Positions 24,357-36,620 are shown, counted from the first letter of the stretch. The stretch is DNA of 64,000 bases from Symbiodinium natans (GCA_905221605.1 CAJNDS010002602.1:248001-312000), one strand, 5' to 3'. Notes: a model not told the origin generated them from the sequence alone. A program made the numbers and translations.

Positions 24357-25510
24357 GTGGCATCATCCAGCAAACGTGTCTACGTTTGGGATGTGGCTGC
24401 TGAGAAGGCCCGATAGGAGTTGATTTGTAAACGCTGCTTACCAACCAAATTCTTTCCTGCTTGAAACTTGCATGGAATTGTAGGTTCTTGAGTTCGTTGC
24501 TGTGGCTAGTCATGGTTGTTCGTCCCCATTCTCAGCGCTAGCATTGCCAGCATTAGTTGGTTTCGGCGCATTCTACACATTCAGCACGGCAAGCTTCCAA
24601 GTGGCTTCACAGATCCAGCCGTTGCGGAAAGGTCCTCGCGACCGTGCCGGATCCGATCCACGCAAAGGCAGTGACATGCTTACGCATGGCGCAGCCGGTA
24701 TCTCAGAAGGCAGAATTATCTGGAATGGATGAAACAATTTCTCGGGATGGTCATCCGCTGCATGGTTCACAAGATGAGGCCTCATGCTGGCCAAAGCGCT
24801 GCTTCCATGGACATGTTCTATTCTGCGGGAATGGATGGTTGCATCAAGTTGTGGGACCTTCGTACAATGCAGGACCTCCACGTGAGCATCAACGTGTTTG
24901 CTCTTGATATTTTGCGACTGATTTGCAATTTTTTTTCCGCGAGGAATGCCGCTGTTTCCGGAGCGGTGGTGGGCTGAGAAGAGCGGATTAACCAAGATGC
25001 AAGTTTCATATCTTCGGTGAAATGGTTTCAAGATGTTAAAGACTCGTTGTTCAATCAGCTTGTTTACTGAAGTGCTTGCCACATTGCTGCTAAAAGGCCA
25101 TGTCCATGCGGCGCAGAGGATGCGATGCAGGCGCAACATTTTCACAAACCGTGCGCTCTCCGACAGGGTTGGTCCAATGCCATGCAAGTTTGAGGCTGAG
25201 CCCATGCCTGCGATACATGGCCACGCCATCCGAAGATGGCTCCGTTTGCGTCCCGTCCTCAGCTTCGCCCCAATCAAAGCCGTGAAGCAGCCGTCACTCA
25301 CGCCACCATGTTTTTCATTCGCCTAGGTGTACGATGTGCGCACGGGCAATGTACTCGGCACGAAGCATTGCCACAAGGCCAATTTCCCGTGTTTCCACTG
25401 TGCGCCCATGTCGCCTCAGACGTACCAGTACATACGAGAAGGACGCGGCAGTGGCTGTGGACCTCCATCCCCGCACTGGGGCCATGGCCAGTGGCGGCTT
25501 TGATGGCCAG
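24357..25510 (+). CDS. WD40-repeat protein, WDR27-like, C-terminal part
   Basis: WD40 beta-propeller scaffold. Exons: 24357-24408 (VASSSKRVYVWDVAAEK, typical strand ending in VWD); about 24640-24710 (PIHAKAVTCLRMAQPVSQ); about 24805-24872 (MFYSAGMDGCIKLWDLRTMQ, GA donor at 24873); 25195-25249 (LSPCLRYMATPSEDGSVC, GT donor); 25327-25377 (VYDVRTGNVLGTKHCHK, GC donor at 25378); 25442-25510 (DAAVAVDLHPRTGAMASGGF-DGQ, GT donor at 25511). The last three join in frame. The SPCLRYMATPSEDGSVCVYD-type segment recalls the C-terminal repeats of WDR27, hence the label; any other WD40 subfamily remains possible. 5' exons and final exon are not found. A candidate exon DAMQAQHFHKP lies at 25119. Confidence 0.75.
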
Positions 25511-26307
25511 GTGCCAGCGGAGCAGATTATTGGTTGCACAATCAATTGGTTTTTTTTCGTGCCAAATCAGAATATGTCTTGTTTGTGGCAAAGCTTTGCA
25601 GCCTGACTTGATCACATACTAACAGCTGCGTAAGTTATGCTAGGAAGTCTTTCGGACCGACGCGCAGCCATTTTTGGGTGTGGTACTCCGGAACCGCATG
25701 CTGTTATTCGACTCAGCAAATTCCTTAGCTCAGAACATCCCTGAGCACTTGTCGAATTCTGGGTGCTGAAAGATTGCTCCTAGTTTCGGCACCCGAGGTT
25801 CAAACAAAGTCGAAGCACACCGGGTCGAATTTCTGTGAAGCTCAGACCTCCATCGCCTCCACCTTGAAGCAAGCTCCAGAGCATGACCTTGAAGCCCCCC
25901 CTGGAGCCTAGGCCCTAGACCCCTGGCACAAAAGGCCAAAGAACAGCCCTGCCTGATCTGCCCGGCAGCTTTGCAAAGCTTTGCTACATGTACGGTAGAT
26001 TTAGAATATGCGGGACAGACGCTGGGCCAGGTGCAGTTCTTCCGATCGCCAACATCCGGCGCAGGCCCTTACCATCCTGCCCCAACATGTTCCAAACGTA
26101 TTTCTGAGAAGGGTGCTACTATGTGCTACTACACAACTACAAACGCGGCTCAAACGATGCATCTGTCATGCTGCGCTTGCGGGCCCAAGCTTTTGATTAG
26201 TGACTTGGTAATCTCCGGGACCTGCTCATCATTCGCAAATCGCTCAATGCCGGTGGCGATGCAGGAGTGCCAAGAATTCATCTGGATTGTTGTTGGGATG
26301 AGTGAGC
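25511..26307 (+). other. Probable intron/3' region of WD40 gene
   Basis: Begins at the GT donor after the DGQ codon of the WD40 gene. The expected next exon completing the blade (a K-L-W/F-type strand) was not identified. No other supportable feature is visible before the microsatellite at 26308. Confidence 0.4.
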
Positions 26308-26536
26308 GCGCGCGCGGGTGTGTGGGTGTGTGTGTGTGGTTGGTGTGTGTGTATGTGTGTGGTTGGTGTGTGTGGTTGGTGTGTGTGGTTGGTGTGTGTT
26401 GTTGGTGTGTGTTGTTGGTGTGTGTTGTTGGTGTGTGTGGTTGGTGTGTGTTGTTTATTCGTGTGTGTGTGTGTGTGAGTCTGTCTGTGTGTGTTTGTCT
26501 CTCTGTCTGCCTGTCTGTCCGTCCGTCTGTGTGTGG
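26308..26536. repeat. TG / TTGGTG minisatellite
   Basis: About 230 bp of TGTGTG interspersed with a regular TTGGTGTGTGT unit (10-12 bp period, about ten copies), ending in CTGTCTGTC and CCGTCCGTC variants. It lies directly upstream of an exon beginning near 26551, so it sits inside or beside an intron. Cys/Val-rich ORFs here are artefacts. Confidence 0.95.
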
Positions 26537-26550
26537 GTGAGTGCCTTCAG

Positions 26551-27306
26551 CCTACAAGCAAGAGCTGTCCGGAATTGAGCACTTGGCATGTGACGACCAT
26601 GTCAAGGTACTTGTACCCGTAGCTTCATTGACCGGCCAGGAGGACGCCATGCCCCTCACAGGAGTGGAGGGTGACTACGTGGCCCCTGCTGCTCGAGACA
26701 CATATTTCCAGAACGAGCCCAATCTCATCGCCCCCTTTGACTTTGATTATGTGCCTGGGATTGCATTGCTGTGCTTGCCGCTATGCTTGCTCAGCACGTT
26801 TGCCCCTTTAAGGGAGAACAGTCTGCTGGTTCGCTTTGAAGTTTCGAGTGTGCTATGTGATTCGTGCTGGTCCTTATTCAGATGGAACCACGATTTTCCA
26901 ACAGTCTTGCCTTTAAGGACTTGATCGTTGACTTCACCACTAAGTTGAACCTCGGCAGCCAGAAGTATGAAAAAAAAACATCCAGATTCGTGCCTGACGC
27001 GACATGCGTCGCACTTTTGCGTCTTCAGCAAGTGACGTTGCAGGAGATGGGCGCAATTCTTTTTTACGCCTCCGTGCTGGGCAACATGTCTGTGCTGCTT
27101 GCCTTGCTTCCTTCAGCAAAATGTGGAGTGGGATACCCGAGCCATGGCTGCAAGGAGCACTTCGCAACCCTTTGTTCTGCCTTTTTCCGTGGTCACAGAA
27201 GAGAGGGCCACGGCATCGGGCCAAGGTTCTCAGCACATAGCATTGACCATCGACGGCATCCGGCATTTTGGCATGAACCGGATGATGGAAGCATTCAGTG
27301 ATTTTG
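26551..27306 (+). CDS. Unknown protein, at least three exons
   Basis: Exon 26551-26750, after the acceptor 'gtgccttcag' and before GT donor gtgcct, reads AYKQELSGIEHLACDDHVKV, SLTGQEDAMPLTGVEGDYV and DTYFQNEPNLIAPFDFDY. A second exon at about 26883-26965 reads NSLAFKDLIVDFTTKLNLGS. A third, about 27117-27306, reads QNVEWDTRAMAARSTSQPF, FSVVTEERATASGQGSQHIA and LTIDGIRHFGMNRMMEAFSD. All are on + and look like conserved protein, but I do not recognise the family. It could be the 5' part of the PH-like gene that follows about 190 bp later, though no join was found. Confidence 0.55.
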
Positions 27307-27492
27307 GGTGAGGGTTGTCGGTCCCATTTGTGGAACATCTATGCGAGCATGAGCTCAAGGCATTCTGCACCGAGTCGTTGCACTCATGTGTCATCTGAGC
27401 TCATGAGGTCAAGTACGGTCAAGTCATAACGTAGGTACCAACCGACGCCCCCCAAAAGGCATGCACAGCTTGATTGCATAGCATCCGCCGAA

Positions 27493-28679
27493 GGTATGTC
27501 AAGGAGAAGAGGAAGACGTGTTGCGGACTGCCCTGTACAGACAAGGGCCGGGAGAGCAAGACAGTCCCCTACGACAAGATTACGGATTGCGACGTACAGG
27601 ATTTCAGTGTTTTTCGTTTGCCTTTCCTTCCAGGTGCCGTCAACGCATGTCATTGCGCATCCGGACTTTCATCGTGCAGTGCTCAACAATCCCTGCAGGA
27701 GCCTGCTGGCACGGCCTGCTGCTGCTGCATTGAGCGCCTCATACAAAAGCCTCCAGCAGTCTAGCAGACCCGTAAGCATGTTCTTCCTCAGCAGGGCTTT
27801 GCTGCGCCTTCCATTCTTGGACATGGACAGCCGGCAAGGAATGTGCTTTCCAAAGTCCACATTGACACGGCCTCCAGTGGCTCCAAAGGAGACGGAGTTG
27901 TGCTGTTCTGAGTCGCGGGGTCTCCAGTGATGGGCTGTGACCGGCTGTCCCCCAAGCTTGGTTCTGAAACTATCAGGCCTTTCACGAGCTTGAGCTGCAT
28001 GGCTTGGTGGACGCACATGCATTCAAACATTCAGCCGCAAGCTTAGAAGTGCCAGGCACTCCGCAGACAGGGCGTCCAGAAAGTGAAAGGCTGACATGCA
28101 GAGCGCGCATGTTGCACTGCTGCAAAGCCGAGGTCTGGGCCATGAAAAGGCGATCAGCACCTGCTGGCGCGAGTGTGCCCATGGTTGCAGGGAGGCTTGG
28201 ATTCAATGTCAGAACGGCTTGCGAACGAGTATCCAGCAAGTCCGCCACAACACTGGTTGCTGCGGATTGTTTGTCCACGCCTGTCGGGACAATCATTGGA
28301 CAATCCAACGTCAGGAAACCCGGCAATGCGCCTCTTGGCTTTTGCTGTTGCACAAGAGTCGGACTCCTGTGACACCAGTTTTTGGTTACAGACCGCAGAT
28401 CAAGGCCCGGTCAGCAGGAGATGCTCGAGGCCCTGCACGCCAAGGCCTCAGAAGGCATCACAGAAATGTAAAAAGTTCTCGGTTAAGAAAGGAAAGGTGA
28501 AAATGTTGCCCAACAGGGAGGTGCAATGTAAGCAGCATTGGCTGCACTGCTCATCTGACAATCGCCTTGAGCTGCGGCCCAAGCGCCTAGTTGCCACAGC
28601 TGAGGAGATCCGGGATGAGCTGAAGATTATGAATCAGATGCTTGCTTGCACTGGAGGTTTTACTGGGCTGGGCCAGTGA
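27493..28679 (+). CDS. Bacterial-PH-like (bPH2/YdbS-type) domain protein
   Basis: Exons: 27493-27599 (YVKEKRKTCCGLPCTDKGRE then SKTVPYDKITDCDVQ; GA donor gatttc); 27699-27733 (EPAGTACCCCIE; GC donor gcgcct); 27839 to about 27895 (NVLSKVHIDTASSGSKGDG; GT donor); from 27989 (LELHGLVDAHAFKHSA); about 28412-28462 (QQEMLEALHAKASEGIT; GA donor); 28605-28679 (EIRDELKIMNQMLACTGG, stop at 28677-28679). The VPYDKI...CDVQEPAG...VHIDTASSG order is the membrane-associated PH-like fold found in algal and protist proteins, and a C-terminal EIRDELK helix is usual there. The Cys-rich turns CCGLPC and ACCCC suggest palmitoylation or metal binding. Probably binds membranes or lipids; biochemical role unknown. 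The N-terminus and exons between 28046 and 28411 are not defined. Confidence 0.75.
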
Positions 28680-31600
28680 AGGACACGTGCGCGAAGACAT
28701 CCAGAAATTGCCTGGCGTGCATCGTTGTCTCGGCAGCTCTGTGGCCTTTCAGGAAGATGGATCATCAGAAGGCGCAAAGCTGAAGAGGAGGACCTCATTC
28801 ATCGGGTCGGTGTAATCCTGGACCTTACATGGCAGAATAAACTTCGCAAGACATGGTACTTCAGCACCCCAAGTTATTCCAGGCCGTGCCGCCTGACTGC
28901 TTGGGTCGGGCAAGTCAAGGCCGCCTGCCAAGTTTGCTCGGCAGAAGATGGCAGACGGCAGGATTTTGTGATGTGCACTTGCGCCGCATCCCGAGGTACA
29001 CTCCAGCAGGCTTGCTGATGTACTGAACGGAAAGTTCGGGCCAGCAACTGTACACAATGAGCTTCCTCAACAAACGCTTTGCCTTGGGCAATGAAGTGTC
29101 CGTGTCCCGGATGAACTTGATCTTTGCTACCGTTTGATAGTGGACACTTGTCTGTAGACATTTCAAAGTGACGACAGTCCAAGTCGTCATTTGCAATCCC
29201 TTTATCGAACGTGGCCATGTTGTACAGCTTTGCCAGCGACGTGGAGTTCCTTAAAAACCTTGTTTGCAAGGTGATCCCATCCTTTCCACAAGCCTTTTTC
29301 AAATCTCCAGATGACGCTTCGCGCCTGCGGTCTACGCATAAACTGCATGAGCAAGAATCGGAAATCCAAGGTTGTTAGACGTGGAAAGAAGCTGATCCTG
29401 AAGACGTGGCAAGTCATGCTGCGATCGAAAAGTTGAACCCTGCGTGACAAAAGCCCTGTTGTGCGTTGGAGCAAGATGAGGTCAATGTCTCTATGTACGA
29501 CAAGTCGAGATCGGAACTGCTTGCAAGCTCGATGAAGGGCAGCAAGATGCAGTGAGCACGTAGTTCAGCACCTTGCTCTGTTCGCAAATGTGTGCAAAGA
29601 CTGTAAAAATGCCGGACACGTTCGCAGGCCGGCCTCCAGGCGCAAGATGTTGCATTGGCCATGACGCGGTTTCATGTTTGCAGCTGTTGAGTTAGCAGCA
29701 TTTGTAAGTGGTGCCGCTGTTGGTGGCGGTGGCGAACAACCACCGCACTTTCCAACATTTTCCAACAGACAGCACATACCATGCCGCCTCACTCCAGGTG
29801 GTGGTGGCGGCATGCGGTCAGACCGGCTTCGCCAAAGCCCCGGCCGGAGAGTCAATTGGGTGCTTGATCAGGAATGGAACAAAGCCCGGTGTACACTTCG
29901 AGTCTCACTGGTGAAGTTAAGTCGGTTATGCTCCATGAAATCGAGGTTAACATCGAGCATTCCATCTGAGTTTCCTGGTTTGCACGTGGGCTTCCGCCAG
30001 GTGAGGCTGCTTCTGGCCTTCGCGAAGTTGAGCGGTGACCTCAGATGCCGCTTGAGAGTTGCAGCCGACAGATCATGACAGTGTCATGGCTTAGATTTGG
30101 AAGGATGGAGCTGCCACTTTGACGCGTGATGCCTTGAGGATCGCTTCGTGACATGTGGGCCAATGCACACTGCGTAATCTGTGTCTACCCCAAACAGCTT
30201 CCTTTTTTTCCCAGTGGTGCCCACTCGGTTGGTAGCCTGCATAGCCGTTTGCTAGCCGTTTGCCCTGGCGGTTTCACACTTGGGCAATTGGGCAAACTGC
30301 CCCGGACCATCTCGGACCAAAGCTTTTACTTTTGCAGCAAGTCAGTAAATGTCAGTAAGACCTGTCTCTGTGTCCTGCACTGGCCCAGCACAGTGAACGT
30401 TCGATGCCCACGTGCACCCGTGCACTCAGGGAGGATGCCTTTTTGACTCGATTGTCGCTGCCGTTCTTTCAGGTCTTTCTGATCACCACCAAGCTTGAAA
30501 AATATCACCATGCATATTCCGATATTCCTGTCCCTTCGAAGCCAAATCGAACCTGCAAACAAAGATCCACATGCAATTCGGCGCGGGCCGTCTCTGCGAG
30601 TACTTACATGTATGTAAACCAGACACATCTTGATGTAGCCATGGTGGCCTTGAGTAAATATGGTCAGCCAAATGTGCTGGCCCTTGCCCAGCTGCCGTTT
30701 CCTCCAGCTCGCCGACACTCGCAGGCAGATGATTGCATCACTGACTGCACTGGGACAAGGCGAAAAACATAAAGGTCTTTGTTGAATCACTCGTGGCCCT
30801 CAACGCAGGTGAGCAAAGGCACTGGCATCCGGGCAGTCGTCGCCCTGGCGGCCGGTGCGGCCGGTGCGGCCGGGGCGGCAGCGGCACCACCGCGGCGGCG
30901 CCGAGGCCGAACCTTGGATGCATTGGATATCATTGAATATGCATTGGAATGTTGCACGGCAAGCTGCATTGGGCGGCAAGTGCAAGAACTGGGCAAGTGC
31001 AATGGGCAACTGCTTCGGCATCAAAAACCCGCAGGTCGAGAGCCGCTTCACTATGCAGAGGCGGTTGCATTGGACCCGTCACTTTCTGCACTTGTGGAGC
31101 GGGATTGAGATTTTGGCACTGTTGATCGCCGACGTGCACTGTGAGTATTGCCTAGGGTTTGGGCAGTGCAGACGTTGCATCTGGTACCTGCCGCAGGCAC
31201 TGGAGCTGACACGGGACAGACCGAAGCGCTGCCCCATTTGCGCAGTAAAGGTGCTGAAGAGGCTGGCAAGCCTGATTCGTCGATGGGTGGTTTAAACTTA
31301 TGCAAGATTGCATTCACTACGCCAAGCTACTTGCACTCGCTGCTCATGGATTATTGCCTGACCGACAGACAACCAAACACGTACAGCGAATATAAAAGGC
31401 TCGAACGGAACCTTGTAGAATCTTCATGCAAAGTTACTCTACCACGAGCGGTTCCGGGGCTCCGAGTAATGCCAGGTAGCGCCTCACATTCGAACAGTGT
31501 GCGCATCGTGCCATACAATTGAGGCGTTTGAAACAATTGAAGTCGTTTTGTGTGCATGTCCAAGTGCCTGTGATGGATGACTTGTGCTTGTGATTTCACG

Positions 31601-31879
31601 ACCTTTTTAAGTTTGCATCAGCCGGGGCGTTGCATGCTTTAAAAATTCGGCAAAATTTTGGAAGTCCAAGAAATGACACATTTTGTGCCGTGTGTGTGTG
31701 TGTAGCCTTCAGCCAACACTAGTGCAATGGCAGTTGCTCAGCATAAGTAACACAGGCATCTCAGTATGGCGTCACATTATGACATGCGCACGTCGCACTC
31801 GGGTGCCACAGTCCAGTTTCTAGCATGTTATATTCTACTTGGGGACTGGGACTTGTTAACCAATCATCACTTCGTCTAG
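28680..31879. other. Unresolved 3.2-kb stretch with scattered candidate exons
   Basis: Possible + strand exons: 29800-29914 (GFAKAPAGESIGCLIRNGTK, stop 29914); 30472-30540 after 'gttctttcag' (VFLITTKLEKYHHAYSDIPV), in which ITTKL recalls aldo-keto reductases but nothing else confirms it; 30618-30690 (HLDVAMVALSKYGQPNVLAL); and 31002-31295, which begins MGNCFGIKNPQ, an N-myristoylation-like start, and contains three CxxC pairs (HCEYC, QCRRC, RCPIC). None forms a verified gene. A GC-rich (GGCCGGTGC)n tract lies at 30846-30880. Confidence 0.3.
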
Positions 31880-32330
31880 AAGAATTCTGTTCGTCCGGGT
31901 GTTCACTATAAGACTTGCAAATCATGAATCTCATATTTAGGTTTTATTATTATCTTTTCGCTCATGCATTTCGAAGAACAGTCAAAGAGAGCGAAGTGAT
32001 TAAGCGCGCGAATGCCATAATAGCAGCGAATGCAATAATAACAATAATGATAAGCACACAATCCTGCGTTCTCGTGTAAAAAGATGTATGAAAACATGAA
32101 ATAGAAATTGATCAGCACTTTTGTTATTCGCGCAAGATGCCGTATGAAAGTAAAAATAAGTTCAATAAATCCAGATAGAAACAGAATTAAGATAGTACAA
32201 GGAAAAAAGAACTTCAACTTCTGCACATGAAGGAAAAGGACTTCTTAAACAATGTACATTCTAAGGCCAAAGTAAACCATGTGATCAAAGGGTAAAAGAC
32301 AGACAAGATAAACAGAATGAAGAAAAAGAG
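31880..32330. other. AT-rich intergenic segment
   Basis: Composition falls well below the GC level of the surroundings, with scattered A/T runs and AATAA-like strings. Reading frames on the minus strand are Phe/Ile/Tyr-rich because of base composition. Likely a spacer or an inserted AT-rich element. 32331-33777 that follows shows no supportable exon apart from opposing ORFs at 33208-33642 (minus, Lys/Ala/Ser-rich) and 33289-33669 (plus). Confidence 0.5.
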
Positions 32331-33777
32331 CAAGAAACAAACCTGGGTGAACCCGTCAATCTATACGCCCCACAGCACCTTTCAGCTTGAAGGCCGAAAT
32401 TCCTCTCCCTGGCAGATGTCTACAAGCCCTGGACGTCAATGGCCACCGAGGAGGACTGAGCACAGATTCTGCGAAGCTTGGGCACTTCCACCTTCATTGC
32501 GTTGACATTGCGTTGACCTGTAGGACTCTTCCTGCCTCAGCGGTTTTGTCGCTGCATTTCTGCGCGATCGACCACGGCAATGGGCCGCACTCTTGAGGTA
32601 AGGTTTGCCAGCGTGTAGCAGCAGAGGCAGAAGGATCTGCGCCTTCTGAATCGACAACTCTGTTCACTAGCGATTTTCCTCGGGTTGCACCATGTTGCAC
32701 CAAGATTCGCCAGGCCGGAGTACCATACATGGCATTCGAGCACGAAAAGATTTCACAAGGAGAGTCTCAAGGTGTGAGTGGTCGCATTTCAGGCAACACA
32801 TCAATCGGATGAGCAGGGTCTTGAGGCGGCACCCGTTTCTACGATCCAGGGCCTTTCGAGGGTTGCGAAGAAGCAGAGACTTGATGGTCTAGCAAGGGCG
32901 CTGTCATCCCAACTTAGCATTGGACACTTGCCGCGCTAAACCGATCTTTAGCGGTTTATGCAAGCGCCTGATCGGGTTAGGGAGATCGTGCGAGTCGGTC
33001 GAATGGAGTGGCTGAGCTCAATTTCTAGTGTGTTCAGTGTTGCCGTTGTTGAAACTTACAAAATGCACCTGACGCTTACAGCGTGGTAGCGTACCTCTGC
33101 CCGGAACAATGGAAGTCCACAGATAGTCACCATGCAGAGTTCATCTCAGCGATTCTACGCGATTCTTTGTGAGTTTGCTGCAAAGACCACCCCTTCACAT
33201 CCAAAGATCAGCATCCGATTCTGCAAGGTTCTGCTGGTCCAAAGTCGATTCTGCATTCAAATTTTGACTCCCCCCCACCCTTAATCAGTTGCTCGTTCTG
33301 CAGGTGTCCTTCCAAGTTGGGGGAATGGGGGGAGAGGAGCTTTCGGAGTCCCTGGCGCTGCTGGCTGCATTTGCAACTTTTGCAAGCGCGGGGAGCTCTC
33401 TGGACTCCTGGATCTCCTGGCACGCGCTGGACCTTTGCTGTGGGAAGCCAGGAGTCCCAAGCGTTCACTTGTGGGAGAGCAGCAAGGTTGCTTTGAGTGA
33501 TTTGAGTAATGTGTTTTCTTTCTTTTTTTTTGACGGCGCTTTTCTTTGCGTTGAGGTCTTTGACCTCCGCCTTGCTCGCCCTGGAAGAAGCCCCCCCGGA
33601 GGCAATCACAGCCGGAGCCCTGGAATTTGCGAGCAGTTTCAAAAAGTCGGCAGTTTGATTACAGCATGAATGAGTAGTCTAGCAAAAAAGGATCCAAATT
33701 GAGACATTTGAGACCGACTGTGGTTTTGGCTCAAGCCCTCCAATGTTTGCCAGGTTGCTTGACGTCGATGAGAGTGC

Positions 33778-34374
33778 ATGGTGCTGCGCAAGCTTCAGGC
33801 GTATTGCAAAACAAGCAGCGACCAGGAACTGGAAGATGCCGCACACTCGTTCTTGGGTCTCGACATGAACCTCATCTCCCACAAGTTCAGAGCGACTGGT
33901 GGAGGCAGAAGCAGATCAACCGCTGGTCTGCCGTCAGAGCCGCCAGCAGGTATCCGGATAGGAATCATTGAAAAGTGTGTGCATGGTCATTTGGGTATTC
34001 TAGGGGTTCTAGGGGTCACTTGAGCCATCCAAAGCCAAGGTCCTCAAACCGTTCCTGAGAGAAGCACATCGAAGATGAATGCCCGCGACTTGCTGTCATA
34101 CGCGAAGAACAATCCCTCAGAGTTCAATATCCCATTGATGAACAGGAACAGGAGCGTCAGCCAACCTGTAGAGGTCTTCATGAAGGAGCCGGATGATGAC
34201 CGACAGTCCGACAAGATCAGAAGCCGATCCTGGTCCACAAACACCGCTGGGCGGCAAAGCTTCAACAAAATTCCATCGTCGGCAACCAAACAGTCCTCTG
34301 TCAAAAGCTTTTCACAATTTCTTGAGTCGTCGCTGCGCTTGGGAAGGCAGCAGAGTTGTATAGTTTCGTTGTAG
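33778..34374 (+). CDS. Unknown protein, two exons
   Basis: Exon 33778-33951 starts with ATG and reads MVLRKLQAYCKTSSDQELED then AAHSFLGLDMNLISHKFRAT and GGGRSRSTAGLPSEPPAG, ending at GCAG|gtatcc (GT donor). A second frame, 34075-34374, reads MNARDLLSYAKNNPSEFN, IPLMNRNRSVSQPVEVFM and KEPDDDRQSDKIRSRS, then a Ser-rich tail and a stop. Codon third positions are G/C-biased in the + frame. A minus-strand ORF (34044-34544) covers the second exon and is the competing interpretation. Family unknown. Confidence 0.4.
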
Positions 34375-35084
34375 CTGAAGAGGCAGCAGCATGACTTGAA
34401 GCCCGATTGGCCAACTGCGGTCACAAGGGCTCTAAACTGTCCAGCTCCAGTCCAACATTTTTCGAGCCTCGCTTTCGCAATAGGGGCTCGATGATGAAGA
34501 ATCCCCGCCCTGAGTCCAATCATCTTACCACATGTTACCACCAAGAATCGTCACCTTTCATCATGTTGGCAAGAGATTGGTTCCATCGCTCTGCCGTGTC
34601 GTCGCTCGTAGCACAGCGCTTGCGCAAAATTTTTTATGGCTAGCAGCCATCGCTATGCTCCAGGAAATGAGCCAGTTCACAACATTCATTCGGCACGATG
34701 CTACTGCTGCGCCAGCTGTGTGTGTAAAGAGATCATGCTTGCAGAAACGGGCTCATGTCCGCTTCGCGAATCCGTGCCCCAGGAAATTCAGAAAAGGCTC
34801 ACGGACGCGCAGCGGTTCACCATAACATGACTATTGAAGCCTTCAAAAGGCAACAAAAGATTGAGGCCAAGGAACCAAGAACTCCGAGACATCGGGGTCG
34901 GCGTTCCTATTTACCCCTCAGTCTTCGAATCTTCTTCTGGAAAATTCTGGAAAATCTTAAAGTTTGAGGTTTGAGTGGGCAGCAGCATTTTCCGAGCTTG
35001 CAGGCTGCTCTTCAGAGAATGTCGGGTGAGGAGTATTCTGTTTGTATGATCTTGTTGTATGTATTCTGTGGATGTTCTTGGTAC

Positions 35085-36312
35085 TTGCAAAAGTGGAAAG
35101 CGAAAGACTCGCAGTTGTGGATCCTGCCGCAAAGAGCGTGAACTACCACAAATGGCGACGGTGGGTTTCAAGACACTCACAGCGTGCTCCAAAAGACTGT
35201 GCTTCATGGCCTGCTGCATGTATGCATGTATGCAACCTTCTTTTGCAGATTGATCTTTGTCATTGTCTGTCCATGGCTCGCACTTTGCCCGGCTTTGCGG
35301 AGGCGGTGGATCTGCGACCGCCGGATGGGCGCCTTACCCAACAGACTTGTCACGACGCTGGCTTTGCTCCCAACATGGCTGCCATGGCTGTATGACTCCA
35401 GGCTTCCTCACCATGAGCTGGCGCTGCAACGCGCGCTGCAGGCACAGAAGGTGCTCCCCCCATTGTGTCCTGCATCCTGCTCTCCATTTTTCAGTTGTGC
35501 TGGGCAGAGTGGCCACGGTTGCACAATGTGTGGGCGCTAAACAAATAATATGTGTACATACGCTGCAACCACGCAAGTACGGCTCAAAAAGTCCTTCTGA
35601 TCGGTGCCACACTGGCGCAGCATGGCATCCTCCTCGTCTTAATCCGAGGAGCCATCTTCCTCGCGCTCTTCCTTCCCATACCACCTCCACCACCACTGTC
35701 ACTTCATGCTCTTACATGCTCTTACTATATCCTCCGACCTTCAAGGCTCCTGCTATTGTTGTGACGACCATTTGCTACGACAGCTACTTCGACTTCTTTT
35801 ATCCTAAGTGGACGATCCTGGCATCAGAGCATCCGTGGCATCATCGCCGATACGTTGCACCCATTTGGGAGGACGTGTAGGCAAAGCCTCGCAATTTGAA
35901 CAACGAATGTTTCTTGTTTCGTAGGCTTCGAAGCTGTTGCTGGTACATAGCGACTTTCGAGTTCAGAAGCATTAAATGGCATTAAATCTACGCCAGTGAG
36001 CGGGCGGGGTGTCTTTCCTACCAGCAAGAGCTTCGAGGTTTCGGAGGCCGCGGAGGATCAAAGAAGGCTGGAGAAGCCGTTTCACGTGTGACTCCTCCAC
36101 ATCATTGGTCCGGAAGCATGGGTGCTCGAACCAGTACAGTCATCAGGTTGCGCCCGAACTATACAGCCAGAACGATTCTCCTGCAGTGCCACCGCTTGCC
36201 AGGGCCGCGCGTACGCAAAGGTGCCAGTGGAGTACTGGAGGCGGCTTTGCTGTGTGCTGATTGTGCTTGCCGACATGGGGCAGATATACAAGAACAAAAA
36301 ACTGCACAATGA
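35085..36312 (+). CDS. Polytopic membrane protein, unknown family
   Basis: Successive + strand exons encode hydrophobic segments: KVESERLAVVDPAAKSVNYH (about 35089-35155); LIFVIVCPWLALCPALRRRW, LVTTLALLPTWLPWLYDS and PHHELALQRALQAQK (about 35250-35449, GT donor gtgctc); VLLIGATLAQHGILLVLIRG then AIFLALFLPIPPPPP (about 35595-35690); APAIVVTTICYDSYFDFFYP after 'accttcaag' (from about 35745), with a frame open to a stop at 35880; and VPVEYWRRLCCVLIVLADMG plus QIYKNKKLHNEQF (about 36210-36310). At least three predicted membrane spans. The exon order and hydrophobicity support one gene, but I recognise no family and several joins are approximate. Confidence 0.55.
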
Positions 36313-36418
36313 ACAGTTTCAATTAGGCGCGATATGGCACGGTGCAACGGCAACTCCGTGTGTGTGTGTGCAGGTGCACCAGCCACGACAGTCCGACGCA
36401 TGTCAGACAGGCGGCGAA

Positions 36419-36573
36419 AAGCGCACACGCACACGTGCACGCACAAGCACATGCAGACGCACACACGCACACACACACGCACACACACACACACACACAC
36501 AGAGACACACACACACACACACCCACACCCACACCCACACCCACACCCACACCCACACCCACACCCCCACCCA

Positions 36574-36620
<47 letters not shown>

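Noticed and set aside
26318-26578. Cys/Val-rich ORF resembling a small cysteine-rich protein
   Set aside because: It is the translation of the TG/TTGG minisatellite.
30472-30540. Aldo-keto reductase call from VFLITTKL
   Set aside because: Only the ITTKL pentapeptide fits; the expected catalytic Tyr/His blocks and cofactor motif were not found nearby.
33208-33642. Lys/Ala/Ser-rich minus-strand ORF as a histone-like or DVNP protein
   Set aside because: Basic composition alone; no conserved DVNP or histone motif, and a + strand ORF covers the same bases.
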